Source: Mangifera indica (lineage: Eukaryota > Streptophyta > Magnoliopsida > Sapindales > Anacardiaceae). From it: a stretch of 64,000 nucleotides of DNA. Both the position numbers and the translations under genes were made by a program. The DNA is taken from contig NC_058139.1 of assembly GCF_011075055.1 (NCBI RefSeq), positions 12,421,584-12,485,583 on the forward strand, in the 5' to 3' direction. A model generated the notes under the pieces. The model had not been told where the DNA came from and did not search any database. It saw nothing but the letters and a program-made list of their open reading frames with translations. Below are positions 61,201 through 64,000 of the stretch, piece by piece (position 1 is the stretch's first letter; each line of letters opens with the position of its first letter).

Positions 61201-61480
61201 GGCCAAATAACTCATTGCCACCAAGGTTTAGTTCATTTTCAAAGTCTCATTTATAAAGTTTCAAAAACATAAATATCTACTAATCATCTAGTTTTAGTTA
61301 AAATTTTCAATTAGTTATAAAGGTAAAACCGTTAATTTATCTTTAATATTAAAATAAATAAAATTATAATTTATTTTACCCTATTGATTTAAAAATCTAA
61401 TAATTTTATCTTACTTAAAAGTTTGAAAGGTTGTATTTTTTTATTTTTCTGAATCTAATAACCACTCTTGAAAGGTTATG
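61201..61480. mobile_element. Truncated long-TIR family B element (left arm only)
   Basis: GGCCAAATAACTCATTGCCA followed by CCAAGGTTTAG is a left terminus of family B. The arm continues with TTTCAAAAACATAAATATCT, ACCGTTAATTTATCTTTAAT and ATTAAAATAAATAAAATTAT, as in the complete copies. No right terminus follows before unrelated sequence at about 61480. Confidence 0.65.
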
Positions 61481-63144
61481 ACCAGTCTTCCCACTACCTC
61501 TCTTCCCAATAGTTCTCAGAGTTAAACCATTGAAAATCCGGATAAAATAGTCAGATCACACAGATCCATGGAACATGCATAGATCCTGGTTATAATATGT
61601 GATAACTATGATCATGGTTATGATGAGAACCATCCTAATAATTCCCAACCCATCTCTCTCTGAAATTCAAAGAAAAGAAAGATTTAAAAAATTGGTAAAC
61701 GTCAAATCTACAATTCAGAACTGATCTTGAATGTGATCGTAAGTAAAATATAATGAGCTATGGGGTAGAAGCAATCAACAAAATAATTAAATTAAAGAAG
61801 TGACACGAAATCTAAAGATTACTTTATGATGGTATCAATTCAACATGATACTCTGTGAGAGACTAAGATGGGAAAGACACAAATAATGATGATGACCTCT
61901 TACAATTCCAACTAAGCTGAAGTAGCTTCAGAAATGGGATGGTGCTGTTGCCATATCCCTAAATCCACCACTTTCACAACTTGCCATTGGCACAGGGATT
62001 CATGCGTTGTTCCTTTGTTTTTATTGTATTTTTTAAATTATGATCAATACTTTATTGAGATAGCACCACCTTTATGGTGGATAGTATTAACTAATTAGTT
62101 TATGTTCTAAACTTTCTTACCAACATAGTATTACCTGAAGATTATTTCCAGGGACGCTTGTGGTGGCATAATTTGAATTTTTTTAAGAGCTATTTAGCCA
62201 TTGCAATAAAATGATCATAACTTAAGTAATTCTTGGGCCACTCTTGTCGCAGAAATTGAAGTTAATATTGAGACAGGGTTTGGTTAAAGGGATGTAAAAA
62301 TTATTTTAATAACCTATCATTCATTATTTATATTATATTATTTGATTGTTAAGTAATAACAATTTTAGTAATCTTCTAATATAAAAAATAATTTGATTAT
62401 TACATTTATCTTACCTATTAAAATTTTCAAGATAATTTTGATTTTATCATATTTTGATTTTTGTTTATTAATTTTTAGGGTAAAAATATTTTCATTTTCA
62501 ATTAATATTAGAAGTAACATAAAGAATATTATTTTAACTTATCGAAAGAAAACATAAAATTATTTTAAAAATAATTATACCATAAGATAATTAAGTAAAA
62601 TAACATCTGGGTATTCTTTTGTAATATCTAACTAAATATAATAATTATTTATAGCTACTCATTTTTATTAAATATAGTATTAGTTTATATTTTTTAATTT
62701 TTTAAGTAATCTATTTTTGTGATTACCATTTATTTTTTATAATAAAATATTACCTAACTAAATGCACAATTATTTGGCATCCTTGGAAAAAGTTTTTGGA
62801 AATTGAGTATTTTTGTTTAAAATATATAAGATTAAGAGGGGTATGATTTAAAATTAATTTTAAAAAAAAAAGAAAAGAACTCTTCCACTTGTTGCTTTCT
62901 ACATCCGATCATGGGAATCGATTAGTAATGTTGGAGAGACTTTAATCTTGATAGATGTTATCTTATCCAAGCAAGTGTATATATAAATATATGGGCATGC
63001 CATGTAAATCATATCTGACAGCGACGAGCAGAGTCGTGACCTGTCCGTGGTTTCCAAAATGGAAACACCACCTTTGTTTGTAGCTTACAATCGGATACCC
63101 ATTCTCCCACAACAACCATTTCAAAACAATAATTATTCTTATTA
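61481..63144. other. AT-rich intergenic spacer
   Basis: No gene is seen. 62278-62765 begins GGGTTTGGTTAAAGGGATGT and ends AATATTACCTAACTAAATGC, roughly inverted ends around an almost pure A/T interior. This is probably an old non-autonomous element like those near 8650, 25890 and 52910. A short GC-richer patch at 63010-63110 has no recognisable content. Confidence 0.4.
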
Positions 63145-64000
63145 TGCCAAAAGACTTGTTCCCACCCAAGGTTTAGTGTACCTTCAACCCTCACCTATTA
63201 ATTTTTAAAAATCCAAATATCCTTTCGTCAGTTATTAAAGTTATCATAATAAATTAATTACAAGAACAAAATCATTATTTAATTAATAATATTAAAAATA
63301 TATAAGTTTATGTCATTTTCTCTTTAGTTTGAAAATCTAACAAAATTTCTTCTATAATTAAGTTTTAAAAAGTTACATTTCCCCTATAAGATTTGCATTT
63401 TTTTCCTGCATCTTCGACAACCAAACTCTGATCACAAATCGATGATGCACAAAGACAACGATGGGACGGGAGACAAAGATTTGATGATGGAAAAAGCCAA
63501 TAGAATAAAAAAGTCGATAGAAGACAAAGCTTCTATTCATCAAATCGAAGCTATCGTCAAATCGACTCTAGAGAAGACAAGTCACACGATCAACTCCTCG
63601 ATTGATTCCTTATTTTCTATCGAATCAGCTCGATGGAAAATGAATAGCGTGAATTGACTAGGTTTTTGTCGCTCGAACTTTTTTATTTTTTGCTTGTAAT
63701 GCAGGTCTCTTCGTCAGTCATCTGAGTTTGCAAGATTGAGTCGCTCTTCCTTGGTTTCCTTTATCAGTAGAATGTGAAGGGAGATAGAGGTGCAACTGTG
63801 ATGTTCCTACACTTTGAGGGACAATTGAAATGAAAATTTTGAAAAATGATGAAACCTTAAGACAGGGGCAAAAATGTTATTTTTTAAAATAATATACTCT
63901 TTCATAAATTTTTATTTTCTATGGGTATGTATACAAAAATATTAAAAAAAAATAGCAATTTAATATGAAGTTAACTTATTATATTTATTTTAACAACTGA
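63145..64000. mobile_element. Long-TIR family B element, right end outside the window
   Basis: The left end TGCCAAAAGACTTGTTCCCA followed by CCCAAGGTTTAGTG matches family B with one changed base at the start. The left arm follows the family order (CACCTATTAATTTTTAAAAA, AAAATCATTATTTA, AATATTAAAAATA). From about 63830 the inverse arm begins (AAAAATGTTATTTTTTAAAA). The centre, 63400-63770, has the GACAAAG/CTTCGTC composition of the other copies and an open frame of 71 codons that I regard as chance. The right terminus must lie just beyond 64000. Confidence 0.65.

Noticed and set aside
63442..63657. 71-codon charged open frame
   Set aside because: It lies in the centre of another copy of the same element family, with the same skewed composition; it is not conserved between copies.

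Overview
The window is nuclear DNA from a flowering plant, most likely a eudicot. It is AT-rich, its genes are split by GT-AG introns, and the long gaps between genes are filled with decayed retrotransposons and terminal-inverted-repeat elements. I can reconstruct five protein-coding genes, one glycosyltransferase pseudogene and the 3' two thirds of an initiator tRNA gene. I cannot name the species from the sequence alone.

Layout. 1-48: 3' part of a tRNA-iMet(CAU) gene. 46-5152: dead GT14 (core-2/I-branching, GlcAT14-type) glycosyltransferase. 5699-6459 (-): small plastid-type protein of unknown function, four exons, with a GC-AG first intron. 8368-20338 (-): ten-exon chloroplast GDT1-family Mn2+/Ca2+ transporter, closest to PAM71-HL/CMT1, whose introns hold a short LTR retrotransposon, a hAT-like element and a Copia pol relic. 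20.9-30.1 kb: transposon-rich spacer with three complete copies of one long-TIR, Mutator-like miniature element. 30543-32045 (+): GATA1-like zinc-finger transcription factor. 32-45 kb: nested repeats, including a complete solo LTR and a fourth long-TIR element nested in a possible hAT element. 45452-52216 (-): twelve-exon Enhancer-of-polycomb-like protein (NuA4-type histone acetyltransferase subunit). 52.8-58.8 kb: AT-rich and repeat-derived spacer. 58833-59261 (-): intronless self-incompatibility S1/SPH-type secreted protein. 59.7-64 kb: Copia 3' relic and truncated long-TIR elements.

The genes do not form one pathway. The EPC1-like protein and GATA1 act in the nucleus on chromatin and transcription. 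The GDT1 transporter and the small protein appear plastid-targeted. The SPH protein is secreted. The most coherent non-gene signal is a family of 0.65-0.93 kb long-inverted-repeat elements with 9-bp target duplications: four complete copies and at least three partial ones. Their ends share a GGCCAAAGGA...CCCACCCAAGG signature and their centres are rich in GAAGA/TCTTC and CGTCT words. Exon boundaries were read by eye from splice signals, reading frame and remembered family conservation; no alignment or expression data were used.
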